NCBI RefSeq assembly: GCF_003025035.1
Contig: NZ_PYJN01000019.1
Coordinates: forward strand, 248,001-312,000
DNA length: 64,000 nucleotides
Source of the DNA: Rhizobium sp. SEMIA4064
GTDB lineage: Bacteria; Pseudomonadota; Alphaproteobacteria; Rhizobiales; Rhizobiaceae
Direction: 5' to 3'
Position numbers and translations under genes: made by a program. A model generated the notes under the pieces. That model made no database searches and had not been told where the DNA came from. It worked only from the letters and a program-made list of their open reading frames with translations. How positions within the stretch are numbered: position 1 is the first letter of the stretch; every line of letters begins with the position of its first letter. This document shows, piece by piece, positions 14,918-24,509 of this stretch.

Positions 14918-15621
14918 TCGCCATTCCCCGCTTGTTTTGGCCCCGCTTGATTGGGAGAGAGGGCCAGCAGCGCCGATTGCGCCCGTGCCAGAAAATCCGC
15001 CTTCTCTTCGTCTGCGCCAATGCGCAGCGCGTCACCGAAGGTCACTGTACAGATCAGCGGAATGGGCACGAACTCGCCCTTGGGCATGACACGGTTGAGA
15101 TTGTTGATCCAGACGGGAACGAGATCGATATCGGGGCGAATCTTCGCCAGATGAAACAACCCGCTCTTGAAAGGCTGCAGGGGTACGTCGGTCAGGTTCC
15201 GCGTGCCCTCGGGAAATAGGATCAGCGAGGAGCCGGCATCGATGGCGGCCGCCATCTGCTCGATCGGGTCTTCCGTCCGCGCTTCGCGGTCCCGTTCGAT
15301 GAGCACGGCGTTGAAGACGTCACGGCCGATGAAGCTGTTCAGCTTCGATTTCAGCCAATAGTCGGCGCCGGCGACCGGGCGGGTTCGCCGGCGAAGCCGC
15401 GGCGGCAGCACCGCCCAGATGAGGATGAAATCACCATGGCTGGAGTGATTGGCGAAATAAACGCAACGGCCGGCGGGCACGCCGCTTTCCGACCAGATCG
15501 CTCTCACGGCGGTAATGGCGCGCGCAAACAGCACGATCGCGACCGCAGCCGGTTTCGCGAGCCAAGCCGTCGCCGCCCTGCCCTTGATGCTGTCGAAACT
15601 ATTCCGTTGTGACGCCCCCAT
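14914..15621 (-). CDS. 1-acyl-sn-glycerol-3-phosphate acyltransferase (PlsC-like)
   Basis: About 235 residues starting MGASQRNSFDSIKGRA. The acyltransferase block I NHSSHGD is at 58-64 (canonical NHxxxxD) and block III FPEGTR at 136-141. It is expected to acylate lysophosphatidate to phosphatidate, the substrate of the next gene product, CdsA. One membrane segment lies near residues 24-40. It is the first gene of the four-gene lipid operon. The longer frame to 15696 lacks support. Confidence 0.8.
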   Translation of the reverse strand: MGASQRNSFDSIKGRAATAWLAKPAAVAIVLFARAITAVRAIWSESGVPAGRCVYFANHSSHGDFILIWAVLPPRLRRRTRPVAGADYWLKSKLNSFIGRDVFNAVLIERDREARTEDPIEQMAAAIDAGSSLILFPEGTRNLTDVPLQPFKSGLFHLAKIRPDIDLVPVWINNLNRVMPKGEFVPIPLICTVTFGDALRIGADEEKADFLARAQSALLALSPNQAGPKQAGNGE

Positions 15622-15697
15622 GACAAAGAGATAGGCGCGTTCCGCGGGAGCCGATAGCCTCCTGCGTGAACTTATCCACAACCCGTTTGCAATCACG

Positions 15698-15728
15698 AAA
15701 AACCCGGTGCAACTCGCGTTGCGCCGGG
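15698..15728 (-). terminator. Intrinsic terminator of serA
   Basis: Pairs 15718-15728 with 15703-15713 (11 bp with one G-T pair, loop of four), followed on the minus strand by TTTTT. Confidence 0.8.
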
Positions 15729-15758
15729 CCTTCTTGTCGCTCTTGGGAGGAGCTTAAC

Positions 15759-17354
15759 TTAGTCGACGTTGAACACCAGCGGCTTTGCCTGGCGGATCGC
15801 CTGGTGAGCGGTCAGCTTGCCCAAAACCTCATCGTTGATCGCGCCATCGACGTAAAGCAGCGCAATGGCATCGCCGCCCTGCTTGTCACGGCCGAGCTGG
15901 AAGTTGGCGATGTTGACATTGGCCGCGCCGAGCGTCGTGCCGATGAAGCCGATCATGCCGGGAACGTCGGTATTGGCGATATAAACCATGTGGTTGCCGA
16001 CATCGGCGTCAAGGTTGATGCCCTTGATCTGGATGAAGCGCGGCTTGCCGTCGGAGAAGACGGTGCCGGCGACGGAGCGCGTCATGCTGTCGGTGGTGAC
16101 CGTCAGCTTGATGTAGCCATCATAGACCCCGGTCTTGTCGCGCTTGACTTCGGCGAGCACGATACCCTTTTCCTTGATCATGATCGGCGCCGAAACCATG
16201 TTGACGTCAGCAACCTGATTGCGGATCAGGCCGGCCAGCAGCGCACTCGTCAAAGCCTTCGTGTTCATGCCGGCGGTCACGCCATCGTAGAGGATTTCGA
16301 TTTCCTTGATCGGATCTTCAGTGACCTGGCCGACGAAGGCGCCGAGAACATCGGCGAGCTTGATGAACGGCTTCAGGATCGGCGCTTCCTCAGCGGTGAT
16401 CGAGGGCATGTTGATGGCGTTGGAAACCGCGCCCTTGACGAGGTAATCCGACATCTGCTCGGCGACCTGCAGAGCGACATTCTCCTGCGCTTCCGTGGTC
16501 GATGCGCCGAGATGCGGTGTGCAGACGACATTCGGCAGGCCGAAGAGCGGGCTTTCCTTGGCGGGCTCGACTTCGAACACGTCGAAGGCGGCGCCGGCGA
16601 CATGGCCGGACTTGATGGCGGCGGCAAGGGCCGCCTCATCCACCAGACCGCCGCGCGCGCAGTTAATGATGCGCACGCCTGGCTTCGTCTTGGCGAGCGC
16701 GTCGGCGTCAATGATGTTGCGCGTCTTGTCCGTCAGCGGCACATGCAGCGTGATGAAATCGGCGCGAGCAAAGAGTTCGTCGAGCTCGACCTTGACGACG
16801 CCCATTTCCTCGGCGCGTTCCTTGGAAAGGAACGGGTCATAGGCAACGACGTGCATCTTCAGACCGATGGCGCGGGCAATGACGATGGAGCCGATATTGC
16901 CGGCACCGATGACGCCGAGCGTCTTGCCGGTGATTTCGACACCCATGAACTTCGACTTTTCCCACTTGCCGGCCTGGGTCGAGGCATCGGCAGACGGAAG
17001 CTGGCGAGCAACGGCAAACATCAGCGCGATAGCATGTTCCGCAGTCGTGATCGAATTGCCGAAGGGCGTGTTCATGACGATGATACCGCGGCGCGAAGCA
17101 GCCGGGATATCGACATTGTCGACGCCGATACCGGCGCGGCCGACGACCTTGAGGTTCTTCGCCGCTTCGATGATCTTCTCGGTCACCTTGGTGGCGGAAC
17201 GGATGGCGAGACCATCATAATTGCCGATGATTTCGAGCAGCTTTTCCTTGTCCTTGCCGAGCTGCGGCTGGAAATCGACTTCAACGCCGCGATCGCGAAA
17301 GATCTGGACGGCGGTTTCCGACAGTTCGTCGGATACGAGAACGCGAGGTGCCAT
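15759..17354 (-). CDS. serA: D-3-phosphoglycerate dehydrogenase
   Basis: First step of serine synthesis: oxidises 3-phosphoglycerate to 3-phosphohydroxypyruvate with NAD. 531 residues, the long form. NAD motif VIGAGNIGS at about 148-156; catalytic Arg234 in NCARGGLVDE, Glu263 in DVFEVEP, His281 in TPHLGAST. An intervening domain and a C-terminal ACT domain (about 455-530, MVYIANTDVPGMIGFIGTTL) follow, the latter usually sensing serine. It lies 143 bp downstream of serC on the same strand, with a hairpin between them. Confidence 0.95.
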   Translation of the reverse strand: MAPRVLVSDELSETAVQIFRDRGVEVDFQPQLGKDKEKLLEIIGNYDGLAIRSATKVTEKIIEAAKNLKVVGRAGIGVDNVDIPAASRRGIIVMNTPFGNSITTAEHAIALMFAVARQLPSADASTQAGKWEKSKFMGVEITGKTLGVIGAGNIGSIVIARAIGLKMHVVAYDPFLSKERAEEMGVVKVELDELFARADFITLHVPLTDKTRNIIDADALAKTKPGVRIINCARGGLVDEAALAAAIKSGHVAGAAFDVFEVEPAKESPLFGLPNVVCTPHLGASTTEAQENVALQVAEQMSDYLVKGAVSNAINMPSITAEEAPILKPFIKLADVLGAFVGQVTEDPIKEIEILYDGVTAGMNTKALTSALLAGLIRNQVADVNMVSAPIMIKEKGIVLAEVKRDKTGVYDGYIKLTVTTDSMTRSVAGTVFSDGKPRFIQIKGINLDADVGNHMVYIANTDVPGMIGFIGTTLGAANVNIANFQLGRDKQGGDAIALLYVDGAINDEVLGKLTAHQAIRQAKPLVFNVD

Positions 17355-17458
17355 GGAGGCCTCCTGGGAAATGGGTCAACGATGACAAGCAATTCCAGGA
17401 AAATGCGAAGCGGTTTTCCGTTGGGAACTGCGTGAAAATAACGAGAATTGCGAATGCT

Positions 17459-17481
17459 GGCTCCGCCCTCTCGGCGGAGCC
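17459..17481 (-). other. Hairpin between serC and serA
   Basis: GGCTCCGCC pairs perfectly with GGCGGAGCC around a 5-nt loop, 17 bases after the serC stop. No T tract follows, so it may stabilise the serC mRNA end or reduce read-through rather than terminate. Confidence 0.5.
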
Positions 17482-17497
17482 CGTGGACGCTATGATC

Positions 17498-18676
17498 TCA
17501 GGCAGCAGCCTGGGAGAGCGTCGCCTTCTGCGTTTCGAAAGCCCAGGAGAGCCAGGGCATCAGCTTCTGCATGTCGGCAGCTTCGATCGTCGCACCGGCC
17601 CAGATGCGCAGACCCGACGGCGCGTCGCGGTAGTGGCCGACGTCATAGGCGACGCCTTCCTTTTCAAGCAGCGCGACCAGACCCTTGGCGAAATTCGCCT
17701 GACCGTCCTCATCGAGAGCGGCAATGTCCTTGTCGACGATCTTCAGGCAGACGGAAGTGTTGGATTCCGTCTCAGCCTTGACTGCGAGATTGGCAATCCA
17801 GTCGTTGGCAGCAACGAAGTCATGGATGACCTTGGCGTTGGCATCGGCACGGCCGATCAGCGCCTTGAGACCGCCGAGGTCCTTGGCCCAAAGAAGAGCA
17901 TCGATATAGTCCTCGACGCAGAGCATCGACGGCGTATTGATGGTCTCGCCGGTGAAGATGCCTTCAATCAGCTTGCCGCCGCTGGTCATGCGGAAGATCT
18001 TCGGCAGCGGCCAGGCCGGCTGATAGGTCGTCAGGCGCTCGACGGCGCGCGGCGACAGGATGATGACGCCGTGTGCGCCCTCGCCGCCCAAAACCTTCTG
18101 CCAGGAGAAGGTGACGACATCGAGCTTGGCAAAATCAAGGTTCTGAGCGAAAGCGGCCGAGGTGGCGTCGCAGATCGTCAGGCCCTTGCGGTCGGCCGGG
18201 ATGAAATCGGCATTCGGAACGCGGACACCGGAGGTCGTGCCGTTCCAGGTGAAGACCACGTCGCGGTCGAAATCGACGGCGGAAAGGTCGGGCAGCTCGC
18301 CATAGGCGGCTTCAAGCTTGCGGACGTCCTTGAGCTTGAGCTGCTTGACGACGTCGGTGACCCAGCCGGCCCCGAAGCTTTCCCAGGCGAGCATGTCGAC
18401 GCCGCGCTCTCCGAGCAGCGACCACAGCGCCATTTCGACGGCGCCGGTATCGGAAGCCGGAACGATGCCGATGCGGTAATCCGCCGGCACTTCCAGAATT
18501 TCGCGAGTAAGATCGATGGCCTGCTTCAGCTTGGCCTTGCCGACTTTCGCACGATGCGAACGGCCAAAAGGCGCGTCGGAAAGCGCATCGAGCGTCCAAC
18601 CGGGGCGCTTCGAGCAGGGGCCAGAAGAGAAATGGGTATTGTTCGGACGGATGTCCGGCTTGGCGAGCTTAGTCAT
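17498..18676 (-). CDS. serC: Phosphoserine aminotransferase
   Basis: Converts 3-phosphohydroxypyruvate and glutamate to phosphoserine, with pyridoxal phosphate. 392 residues of the class V aminotransferase fold; Lys194 in [11 protein letters not shown] is the PLP-binding residue. The N-terminus [14 protein letters not shown] is typical of the alphaproteobacterial form. It is preceded by a structured leader that holds its ribosome binding site and followed by serA. Confidence 0.95.
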   Translation of the reverse strand: MTKLAKPDIRPNNTHFSSGPCSKRPGWTLDALSDAPFGRSHRAKVGKAKLKQAIDLTREILEVPADYRIGIVPASDTGAVEMALWSLLGERGVDMLAWESFGAGWVTDVVKQLKLKDVRKLEAAYGELPDLSAVDFDRDVVFTWNGTTSGVRVPNADFIPADRKGLTICDATSAAFAQNLDFAKLDVVTFSWQKVLGGEGAHGVIILSPRAVERLTTYQPAWPLPKIFRMTSGGKLIEGIFTGETINTPSMLCVEDYIDALLWAKDLGGLKALIGRADANAKVIHDFVAANDWIANLAVKAETESNTSVCLKIVDKDIAALDEDGQANFAKGLVALLEKEGVAYDVGHYRDAPSGLRIWAGATIEAADMQKLMPWLSWAFETQKATLSQAAA

Positions 18677-18735
18677 GATGCTATCCTCTCAGATAGAAAG
18701 CTCCTCGTTGGGGAGGAGTGTCCCGCCGCCGGATA
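18677..18735 (-). promoter_or_regulatory. serC leader RNA motif
   Basis: Two consecutive hairpins precede the serC start. On the + strand, 18701-18706 (CTCCTC) pairs with 18713-18718 (GAGGAG); next, 18681-18685 pairs with 18692-18696, with the ribosome binding sequence GAGAGGAT partly inside the second hairpin. Position, gene context and sequestered binding site match the serC RNA motif described upstream of serC-serA operons in Alphaproteobacteria. Confidence 0.75.
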
Positions 18736-18895
18736 TATTGGAAGCAGCCCGCCAGCGCAATAGATAAAATAAGCGGGTCGACAAGGCTTCACGAATTCGT
18801 GCAGCAATAGCGCCGGTGGATAAGCTTCGCGCAGCATAATCACGTTAAGTTAGCCACACAAAAGCTGGCATCTTTGCAGACACCCACCATATGTA

Positions 18896-19729
18896 ATGGC
18901 GTTGAATGGATCTGCGCCGACAGATGAAGAACAAATGTCTTTAATGTATCAAGCCATATTGTCCGAGAGTCCCCGCACGCCCGTGCAGCCGCTGCCCGTT
19001 TACCTCATCAATATTGATCGGGCGACGGACAGATTGGCGGAAATTAACCGGCAGAGCAATCAATTCGGCATCAAGATCGAGCGCGTCGAGGGTGTCGACG
19101 GCGCTCTTTTGCCGCGGAATCAATGGATCGACGTCGATCACGATCGCTTCCAGCGCCGGCATGGCAGGGTCATCCTGCCCGGCGAATATGGTTGCTATCG
19201 CAGCCATCTGATGGCGTTGCGCCAATTTCTTGCCGATGGCGGCGAATCGGCCGTCATCATCGAAGACGACATTGCGCTGGACGGTGATTTTCTCGCCCGC
19301 GCCATGGCTGCGAAGGAAGCAGCTCCCAGCGCCGACGTCATCAAGCTCGTCAACCATCGCTGGGGCGGTTTCCTGGCCGCGACCCGCACCCGTACGGGAG
19401 ATGTGATCGGCCGCTGCCTTTTCGGCCCACAAGGCTCGACCGCTTGCTACCTCGTAACACGCAGCGGCGCGGAAAAGATTGTCAAGGCGCTCGCGGTCAT
19501 GTCCCTGCCCTGGGATGTCGCCGTCGAACGCGGTTGGGATATGCACACATCCATCTTCACCACGCGTGCCAACATTGTCGGTTTCAGTCCGCTGCAGCGG
19601 ACCACGATGATCGGCTGGCGCCGCGACTATCGTGCCGCGAAATCCACGGCATGGCGCCGCATTCCAGCGCACCTCTTCCGCACCTTGGATTTCTTCCGCC
19701 GCATCGCCTACGTGCTGACGACGCCGTAG
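18896..19729 (+). CDS. Glycosyltransferase family 25 protein
   Basis: A 277-residue cytoplasmic enzyme of the LPS-biosynthesis GT25 family, which transfers galactose or similar sugars. Motifs: LPVYLINIDRATDRL near residue 33, ERVEGVDG, GEYGCYRSHLMAL and the acidic AVIIEDDIALDGDFL. The C-terminal part (MIGWRRDYRAAKS) is basic. The ribosome binding site is weak; an in-frame ATG at 18935 is an alternative. It stands alone, diverging from serC and converging on the outer-membrane protein genes. Confidence 0.82.
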   Translation: MALNGSAPTDEEQMSLMYQAILSESPRTPVQPLPVYLINIDRATDRLAEINRQSNQFGIKIERVEGVDGALLPRNQWIDVDHDRFQRRHGRVILPGEYGCYRSHLMALRQFLADGGESAVIIEDDIALDGDFLARAMAAKEAAPSADVIKLVNHRWGGFLAATRTRTGDVIGRCLFGPQGSTACYLVTRSGAEKIVKALAVMSLPWDVAVERGWDMHTSIFTTRANIVGFSPLQRTTMIGWRRDYRAAKSTAWRRIPAHLFRTLDFFRRIAYVLTTP

Positions 19730-19738
19730 GGAGCGATC

Positions 19739-20569
19739 CTACCAGGTGGTGATTCGCAAACCGATACGGATCTCGTGTCGCGACAAAGCTCCGTCACGAC
19801 CCATCGTGCCGCTGGCGCCGGCCGCCGAATCCGCGGCCGAATAGCCGAACATGTCACCCCCGGCGATATGTGAGAAGCGATAGCCGAGATCCAGCTTCAC
19901 ATTCGGCGCCACCTCATAGGCGACGCCGGCCATCAAGGCATAGGTCATGCGCCAGTCGCTTTCGCCGGGATAGCGCGTACTGACCGAAGCAGCACCACCG
20001 CAGCCAGAGACGCCGTCGACGCAGGAGCCGATGGCATTGACGTTGCTCCAGGAGACCCTTGTAGCCCCCAGGCCGGCGCCGACATAGGGCGTGAAGCCGG
20101 CGAGCGTGCCGAGATCGACATAGCCGTTCACGATCAGGCTGCCGGCTTTGAAAGAGGAGCGCGCTTTGCTGGAGCAGCCCGTACCGGTCACGCCACCGGC
20201 GCAGGGCGAAGCGCTTGAAATCCGGCCATCGAAATCGCCGCTGAAATAGTCGCCGGTGACATCGGCACGCAACAGATCATTGAACTGATAGCCGACGCCG
20301 AGACCGCCCGAAAAATCGCCGCTGAAGCGATCGGAATTAAAGCGGCTGGAGCTGTAATCGCCGCTGGTGGAATCATACGTGCGGAAGGTCGTGTCGTCGT
20401 GGCTGGCATTGACGGCATAGCCGAGATCGCCGCGCACGTACCAGCCCCGGGCATCCTTGACGCTGACTTCGGGCATCTTGATTTCCGGCGGCAGATCACT
20501 CGCAAAGGCAGTGCCCGCAACCGCGCCCGCCATTATCGCGGCCAGCGCCAAAGCGTCGAAACGGATCAT
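19739..20569 (-). CDS. Outer-membrane beta-barrel protein (Omp25/31-like)
   Basis: About 276 residues: signal peptide MIRFDALALAAIMAGAVAGTAFA, then GWYVRGDLGYA and repeated amphipathic strands such as LLRADVTGDYFSGDFDG and VKLDLGYRFSHIAGGDMFGY. It ends RIGLRITTW, the terminal aromatic residue recognised by the BAM machinery. GAGGGG sets the start. The adjacent gene at 20813 is a paralogue. Likely a structural outer-membrane protein rather than a true porin. Confidence 0.85.
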   Translation of the reverse strand: MIRFDALALAAIMAGAVAGTAFASDLPPEIKMPEVSVKDARGWYVRGDLGYAVNASHDDTTFRTYDSTSGDYSSSRFNSDRFSGDFSGGLGVGYQFNDLLRADVTGDYFSGDFDGRISSASPCAGGVTGTGCSSKARSSFKAGSLIVNGYVDLGTLAGFTPYVGAGLGATRVSWSNVNAIGSCVDGVSGCGGAASVSTRYPGESDWRMTYALMAGVAYEVAPNVKLDLGYRFSHIAGGDMFGYSAADSAAGASGTMGRDGALSRHEIRIGLRITTW

Positions 20570-20756
20570 CACCCCTCGCCTTCCAACCTCGGGCCGGCGC
20601 TTGGCTTTCAAGCCGACCTGCCCCTGTCGTCCCCGCCATTCTGGCTCTCCCAAAGGAGAGACCGGACGGAGCCGCAGCCATTCTCATTTCATTAACCATA
20701 GGGAATTTATGGTTAATGAAGGTTTAAAACGCGGCTGAATTGCTTAACGGCGACAG

Positions 20757-20790
20757 AAAAAAAGCCGCCCGGACGAACCGGACGGCTTTT
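20757..20790 (-). terminator. Intrinsic terminator of the beta-barrel gene at 20813
   Basis: GCCGTCCGG pairs with CCGGGCGGC (one G-T) around a 5-nt loop, with A and T tracts on both sides; it can act on either strand. Confidence 0.8.
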
Positions 20791-20812
20791 CAAGGGCTTG
20801 GACTTGGGAGGC

Positions 20813-21664
20813 TTACTTATAGACCGGCTGCTGGACCGGGATATCAGCCGGCGGCATGTAGCTGGCCGTCTGGCAGCCGCCGAAAGTATAGCGGGCGCCG
20901 ATGCGGGCTTCATGCAGGTTGAGGCCCTTGTCGTAGCCGGGACCGCCGTTTTCCGCATAGCCGAACATATCGCCGCCTTCGACGTGGCGGTAGCGATAGC
21001 CGACATCGGCCTTGAGATTGCACGAGAGATCGATCGAAGTACCAGCCATCAGCGCGTAGGTGAAGCGCCAGCTACCGCGGCCTTTATGCGTAACGGTGTC
21101 GTCGCAGGAGCTCGAATCGGCGTCGGAGCAAGACGTATTCTTCAGGTTGCTCCATTTAACGTAAGTGCCGCCGAGACCACCGCCCACATAGGGGGTGAAG
21201 ATGCCGTAGGTGCCGATATCGACATAGGCGTTGGCAAGCAAGCTATAGGCCGTCAGCGACGCTATGTCTCGGGAGGTCGCAGGCACGGCAGTGAAACCGG
21301 GGCCGCAGGCGCCGCAATCGCCGCTCGTCGAACCCTTGAAATCGGACTTGAAGAGATAATCCAGGGTCACGTCCGTGCGCAGGTAGTTGTTGATCTGGTA
21401 ACCGACACCGCCGCCGAGCGTCACATTGTCATCGAGCGAGGCGCTATCGAAATCGACAAGGCTGGAGTTGGAGCCCTGGAAGTAGTTGGCGCCGCGCAGA
21501 TTGGTGAAGGTGTAACCGATATCGCCGCGCAGATACCAGCCGCTCGACTGGCTGACGGCCACTTCCGGCGCCGGCTGAGCCGGCTCCGGCGTATAGAGAT
21601 CGGCTGAAAAAGCGGATGTGCCGAAAAACAGAGCGGCAGCGGCTCCCATCAAAGTTCTCATCAT
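20813..21664 (-). CDS. Outer-membrane beta-barrel protein (paralogue of 19739)
   Basis: About 283 residues: signal peptide starting MMRTLMGAAAALFFGTSAFSA, then SSGWYLRGDIGYTFTN, YLRTDVTLDYLFKSDFKG and KADVGYRYRHVEGGDMFGYA, all paralleling the neighbour at 19739. The barrel seems to end at ARIGARYTFGG but is followed by a Cys-containing, Pro-rich tail of about 20 residues (ASYMPPADIPVQQPVYK), so it lacks the usual final aromatic residue. GGAG precedes the start. The two genes are a tandem duplication with separate terminators. Confidence 0.83.
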   Translation of the reverse strand: MMRTLMGAAAALFFGTSAFSADLYTPEPAQPAPEVAVSQSSGWYLRGDIGYTFTNLRGANYFQGSNSSLVDFDSASLDDNVTLGGGVGYQINNYLRTDVTLDYLFKSDFKGSTSGDCGACGPGFTAVPATSRDIASLTAYSLLANAYVDIGTYGIFTPYVGGGLGGTYVKWSNLKNTSCSDADSSSCDDTVTHKGRGSWRFTYALMAGTSIDLSCNLKADVGYRYRHVEGGDMFGYAENGGPGYDKGLNLHEARIGARYTFGGCQTASYMPPADIPVQQPVYK

Positions 21665-21982
21665 GGCTTTGGCTCCAAATTTATTGGCATTGGCACGACA
21701 AACGCCCGCCAATCAAAAGACATGATAAGGATAATGAATGATAAGGGTTAAAACCTAATTAACTACGAATATTTACCCTGTTTACTTGCTCGATATACTT
21801 TGCGCAATACATTAGTAATTCATAAAATTAAATTTGAGAGAGCGGATTGTCTTGGCCGATAGGCTTTTACAGCAGGGGCGGTCAGGCTCATAAGGCCAAG
21901 CTGTTTCCGGCTTCTAAACCAATTGGCAATAATCGGGCCGTTACCATGAGCAAAGCCGGGGCGTAAAACATGGAGGAAGTCT
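21665..21982. other. AT-rich divergent promoter region
   Basis: A 318-bp gap between the beta-barrel gene and the divergent SH3-domain gene. 21720-21840 is markedly AT-rich, as expected for two divergent promoters. TTGCTC-N16-TACATT near 21786 could serve the + strand gene, but the match is poor. Confidence 0.4.
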
Positions 21983-22537
21983 TTGACTTACTTTCACAAT
22001 CTGTACGCTGGTCTATGCCTCGCACTTATCTTTCTGGCGACGGCCTCCTACGCTGGACCAATGCGGATACAGCCCGTCGCGGCTACGAGTTGGAACAAGG
22101 GGCTGGAAACGGGGCTGCCGATTCCTCGCTACGTGTCGCTGAAGGCTTATAAAGCCCGCATGCGCGTAGGACCCTCAACGATCTATCCGACAAAATGGAT
22201 CTATATGAAACCCGGCCTGCCGCTGGAGATTATCGACGAATACGGCCATTGGCGGCAGGTGCGCGATGACGCCGGCACCACCGGATGGATGCATAGCGCG
22301 CTTCTTTCCGGACTGCGCACGGCGGTCGTCGGGCCATGGCTGAAAACAAACGCAATGCTGCGCCGAAGCCCGGACACAACGGCCACACTCATCGCCGAAC
22401 TGCAGCCCGGCGTCCTGCTGCAGCTGCGCTCCTGCACCGGCACTTGGTGCAGTGTCTCCGTGCAGAAGCATTCCGCAAGCGGCTATATCAGGCAGAGCAT
22501 GCTCTGGGGTGCTTATCCCGGCGAAATGTTCCGGTGA
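21983..22537 (+). CDS. SH3-domain protein, exported
   Basis: A 184-residue protein read from a TTG start preceded by GGAGGAAG, the only well-placed ribosome site. Signal peptide up to ATASYA, then two bacterial SH3-like repeats: residues about 50-110 (VSLKAYKARMRVGPSTIYPT, TTGWMHSALLSG) and 115-175 (AMLRRSPDTTATLIAELQPG, SGYIRQSMLWG). Such domains bind peptidoglycan or act as periplasmic protein-binding modules. An out-of-frame ATG at 21970 is a false start. Confidence 0.78.
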   Translation: MTYFHNLYAGLCLALIFLATASYAGPMRIQPVAATSWNKGLETGLPIPRYVSLKAYKARMRVGPSTIYPTKWIYMKPGLPLEIIDEYGHWRQVRDDAGTTGWMHSALLSGLRTAVVGPWLKTNAMLRRSPDTTATLIAELQPGVLLQLRSCTGTWCSVSVQKHSASGYIRQSMLWGAYPGEMFR

Positions 22538-22594
22538 TCCTCTTGACGGGGGCGATACCGGCGACACTCGCAACCACCGCTAAGCGAGACCGAC

Positions 22595-22615
22595 GGCCGC
22601 CTCTGTGAGGCGGCC
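22595..22615. terminator. Hairpin between convergent genes
   Basis: GGCCGCCTC pairs perfectly with GAGGCGGCC around TGT, between the SH3-domain gene and glmM. It lacks a T tract, so it may be a weak bidirectional terminator. Confidence 0.5.
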
Positions 22616-22653
22616 ATAAACTCATGCAAATATGCAAATAGCCGATAGCTTAA

Positions 22654-24006
22654 TCAGGCAGCGTTGCGAACGTTTGAGATCACATCGATCAGGCCGCCAA
22701 CGATGCGCTCGATCTGACCGCGGTCATCGCCTTCCGCCATGACGCGGATCAACGGCTCGGTGCCGGAGGGGCGGATAACCAGGCGGCCATTGCGGGCCAG
22801 CTCACTTTCGGCATCGGCGATCGCCTGGCGCACCTGGATGTCTTCCAACGGCTTGCCGCCGGAAATGCGGACATTACGCAGGAGCTGCGGCACCGGTTCG
22901 AAGCGTCGGCAGACTTCGCTGACCGGTTTGCCGGTGCGCTTGACCGCAGCCAGGATCTGCAGCGCCGCCACGAGGCCATCGCCGGTCGTGCCGTAGTCGG
23001 AGAGCACGATATGACCGGATTGCTCGCCGCCGACATTGTAGTTGTGTTGGCGCATATGCTCGACGACGTAACGGTCGCCGACTGCCGTGCGGGCCAGTGC
23101 CATGCCCTTATCTTCCAGGAAGCGTTCCAGACCGAGATTGGACATGACGGTCGCAACAATGCCATTGCCGCGCAGCAACTGGTTCTCGGCCCAGCTCTCA
23201 GCAATGACGGCCATCAGTTGGTCACCGTCGATGATCGTTCCGGTTTCGTCGACGATGATGACGCGATCGGCGTCGCCATCGAGCGCAATGCCAATATCGG
23301 CGCGCACTTCGTCCACCTTCTTCTGCAGTGCGACCGGGCTGGTGGAACCACAATTGAGATTGATGTTCGTGCCGTTCGGCTCGTTGCCGATGGTCACGAC
23401 GTCGGCGCCGAGTTCCCACAGCACGGCGGGCGCGACCTTGTAGGCGGCGCCATTGGCGCAATCGATGGCGATGCGCAGGCCCTGCAGCGTAACGTCGCGC
23501 GGCAGCGTGCGCTTGGCATGTTCGATATAGCGGTCATGCACGCCGTCGACGCGCTTGGCGCGGCCGATATTCTCGGACTTGGCGAGATGCACCGTCATGT
23601 CCTTTTCCAGCAGATCCTCGATCTTCGTTTCGAGGTCGTCGGAAAGCTTGTAGCCATCAGGGCCGAAAAGCTTGATGCCGTTGTCTTCGTAAGGGTTGTG
23701 CGAAGCGGAAATCATGACGCCAATATCGGCGCGAAGCGACCGTGTCAGCATGGCGACCGCGGGCGTCGGGATAGGGCCAAGAACGAACGCATCGACACCG
23801 GCTGCGGTGAAGCCGGCCACCATGGCGTTTTCCAGCATGTAGCCGGAGAGACGCGTATCTTTACCGATGACCACTCGATGGCGATGACTACCCCGATGGA
23901 AGATCGTGCCGGCGGCGATACCCACGCGCATGGCAAGATCCGGCGTCATCGGATAGATATTGGATTGACCGCGGATTCCGTCCGTTCCGAAATAGCGACG
24001 TTTCAT
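22654..24006 (-). CDS. glmM: Phosphoglucosamine mutase
   Basis: Converts glucosamine-6-phosphate to glucosamine-1-phosphate for peptidoglycan and LPS precursors. 450 residues from [13 protein letters not shown]. Phosphorylated serine Ser102 in [13 protein letters not shown]; metal loop DGDADR at 243-248; C-terminal phosphate loop [17 protein letters not shown] precedes ATG 24006; the 28 extra residues of the longer frame are not conserved in style. It follows ftsH on the same strand, the usual alphaproteobacterial order. Confidence 0.95.
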   Translation of the reverse strand: MKRRYFGTDGIRGQSNIYPMTPDLAMRVGIAAGTIFHRGSHRHRVVIGKDTRLSGYMLENAMVAGFTAAGVDAFVLGPIPTPAVAMLTRSLRADIGVMISASHNPYEDNGIKLFGPDGYKLSDDLETKIEDLLEKDMTVHLAKSENIGRAKRVDGVHDRYIEHAKRTLPRDVTLQGLRIAIDCANGAAYKVAPAVLWELGADVVTIGNEPNGTNINLNCGSTSPVALQKKVDEVRADIGIALDGDADRVIIVDETGTIIDGDQLMAVIAESWAENQLLRGNGIVATVMSNLGLERFLEDKGMALARTAVGDRYVVEHMRQHNYNVGGEQSGHIVLSDYGTTGDGLVAALQILAAVKRTGKPVSEVCRRFEPVPQLLRNVRISGGKPLEDIQVRQAIADAESELARNGRLVIRPSGTEPLIRVMAEGDDRGQIERIVGGLIDVISNVRNAA

Positions 24007-24290
24007 ATGCACTCCCGTGATTGCAGCGTCCCTCTGAGGGACTGCGGCATCCCGTTCTCCTCCCCGGAATTCCATGGGCGGCGCGAACATCGATGCTTGA
24101 GGCTCATGCCATACATTGCAAAACTCAGCACTTAAATTACCGAGAAAGCGTATTACAACGCGTTACCGTTAATAAGCACTAAAAAAGGCCAGTTCTCCAC
24201 TGAAACGGAACCGCCCCCTAGTCTATCGGCGTAAATGGCGATGGCCGTTGGTACGGCTGCGGTGGAACTCCGAGCATTTCTCATACATCC

Positions 24291-24509
24291 TCAACGGTGT
24301 CGCCCGCCCTGAGCCTGGATCGATGGGCAAGCAACGGTTCCATATGAGCAGAACACACAGCAATCACCGACCTTTGGCCGAAGGATGACACCGCAGCCCT
24401 TGCATTCATAGAAATGCTGGCAAGCGTCGGTTGGCATCGTTTCGGTCGCCTTGAAGCGGCAGATCGGACAGGTAATCGTTGAGCTGAGGATCACGGATGC
24501 TTCATGCAT
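24291..24509 (-). CDS. Small cysteine-rich (zinc-ribbon-like) protein with GDCCVFCSYG motif
   Basis: A 72-residue protein with paired cysteines: TCPICRF, YECKGCGV and GDCCVFCSYGTVACP. The block GDCCVFCSYG is one I recognise from a small conserved family of unknown role that often sits next to metal-transport or mercury-resistance genes. It should bind zinc or another metal. No metal transporter lies beside it here. Start and upstream context are uncertain. Confidence 0.6.
   Translation of the reverse strand: MHEASVILSSTITCPICRFKATETMPTDACQHFYECKGCGVILRPKVGDCCVFCSYGTVACPSIQAQGGRHR

Noticed and set aside
15666..17435. 589-residue + strand open frame antisense to serA
   Set aside because: Long only because of GC-rich codon bias; serA on the other strand is certain.
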